Shown here: piece after piece, positions 63,939 to 64,000 of the stretch | Layout of the letters: each line of letters begins with the position of its first letter | How positions within the stretch are numbered: position 1 is the first letter of the stretch | Assembly: GCF_900102055.1 (NCBI RefSeq) | Contig: NZ_FNBA01000002.1 | Location: 843,926-907,925, forward strand | DNA length: 64,000 nt | From: Ulvibacter litoralis | GTDB taxonomy: Bacteria; Bacteroidota; Bacteroidia; Flavobacteriales; Flavobacteriaceae | Direction: 5' to 3' | Notes under the pieces: generated by a model | What the model saw: only the letters and a program-made list of their open reading frames with translations | The model's database searches: none | Told to the model about the DNA's origin: nothing | Made by a program: the position numbers and the translations under genes

Positions 63939-64000
63939 ATCGGGCTATTCGCTATATCTCTTCATCGTTTTGAAAAGCACGATAAAGAGGATGCCGCTGC
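63939..64000. repeat. Structured dispersed intergenic repeat, copy cut by the window edge
   Basis: ATCGGGCTATTCGCTA is identical to the copy at 26025-26095. A different hairpin follows (ATCTCTT, ATCGT pairing with ACGAT, AAGAGGAT), then GCCGCTGC at the edge. The closing CCCTACCCG part would lie outside the window. Confidence 0.65.

Overview
The window is a chromosomal segment from a low-GC member of the Flavobacteriaceae (Bacteroidetes). Support for this comes from several sides. There are type IX secretion (T9SS) type A sorting domains ending in KRIVKE-like tails, and Bacteroidetes -7 promoter motifs (TAnnTTTG) upstream of many starts. Starts lack Shine-Dalgarno sequences. Family-typical neighbourhoods occur (aroQ/xerD, rlmD/DUF6452/DUF6048, zapA/6S RNA/rny), as does a carboxypeptidase-like TonB-dependent receptor. 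The genus cannot be fixed from the sequence alone. No rRNA, tRNA, CRISPR array or insertion sequence was seen.

Positions 1 to about 26,750 are mostly housekeeping. They hold the 3' part of lpd, aroQ, two small outer-membrane barrels, xerD, an aldo/keto reductase, and rny. A 6S-like RNA, zapA and a coiled-coil partner gene follow, then an M23 peptidase coupled to a TonB-dependent receptor, and a cysteine desulfurase. Next come lipoproteins, an Smr-domain protein, a free-standing T9SS surface protein, rocD, rlmD and its two small partners, two methyltransferases, a ZIP transporter and a hemolysin III family protein.

Positions about 26,800 to 63,600 form a surface and secreted protein island, almost entirely on the minus strand. 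Five very large proteins end in the same C-terminal chassis of about 550 residues: a solenoid-like stem, a module with SPM, GYMVFPQ, NPYAS and GQGF motifs, a beta-rich module, and a T9SS sorting domain. Different heads are mounted on it: a DUF1028 plus MAM-like head, an M4 (thermolysin-like) protease, an M36 (fungalysin-like) protease, an M43 (pappalysin-like) protease, and an FN3/GEVED adhesin. A sixth protein of 2224 residues joins a beta-helix-like repeat region to HYR-like repeats and its own sorting domain. Three tandem small secreted paralogues lie upstream of the DUF1028 gene in one operon. A one-protein ligand-sensing histidine kinase and a LuxR-type response regulator sit inside the island and are candidate regulators of it.

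The main observations to follow up are these. A 1.2 kb, nearly identical tract is shared by the DUF1028 and M4 genes (recent gene conversion). A frameshifted sorting-domain fossil keeps its terminator beside the giant adhesin. About 58 bp of upstream sequence is shared between the M4 gene and the DUF1028 operon. The histidine kinase apparently has no ATG and may start at ATT. A 6S-like RNA sits between zapA and rny. A structured dispersed repeat occurs at 26,025 and at the right edge of the window.
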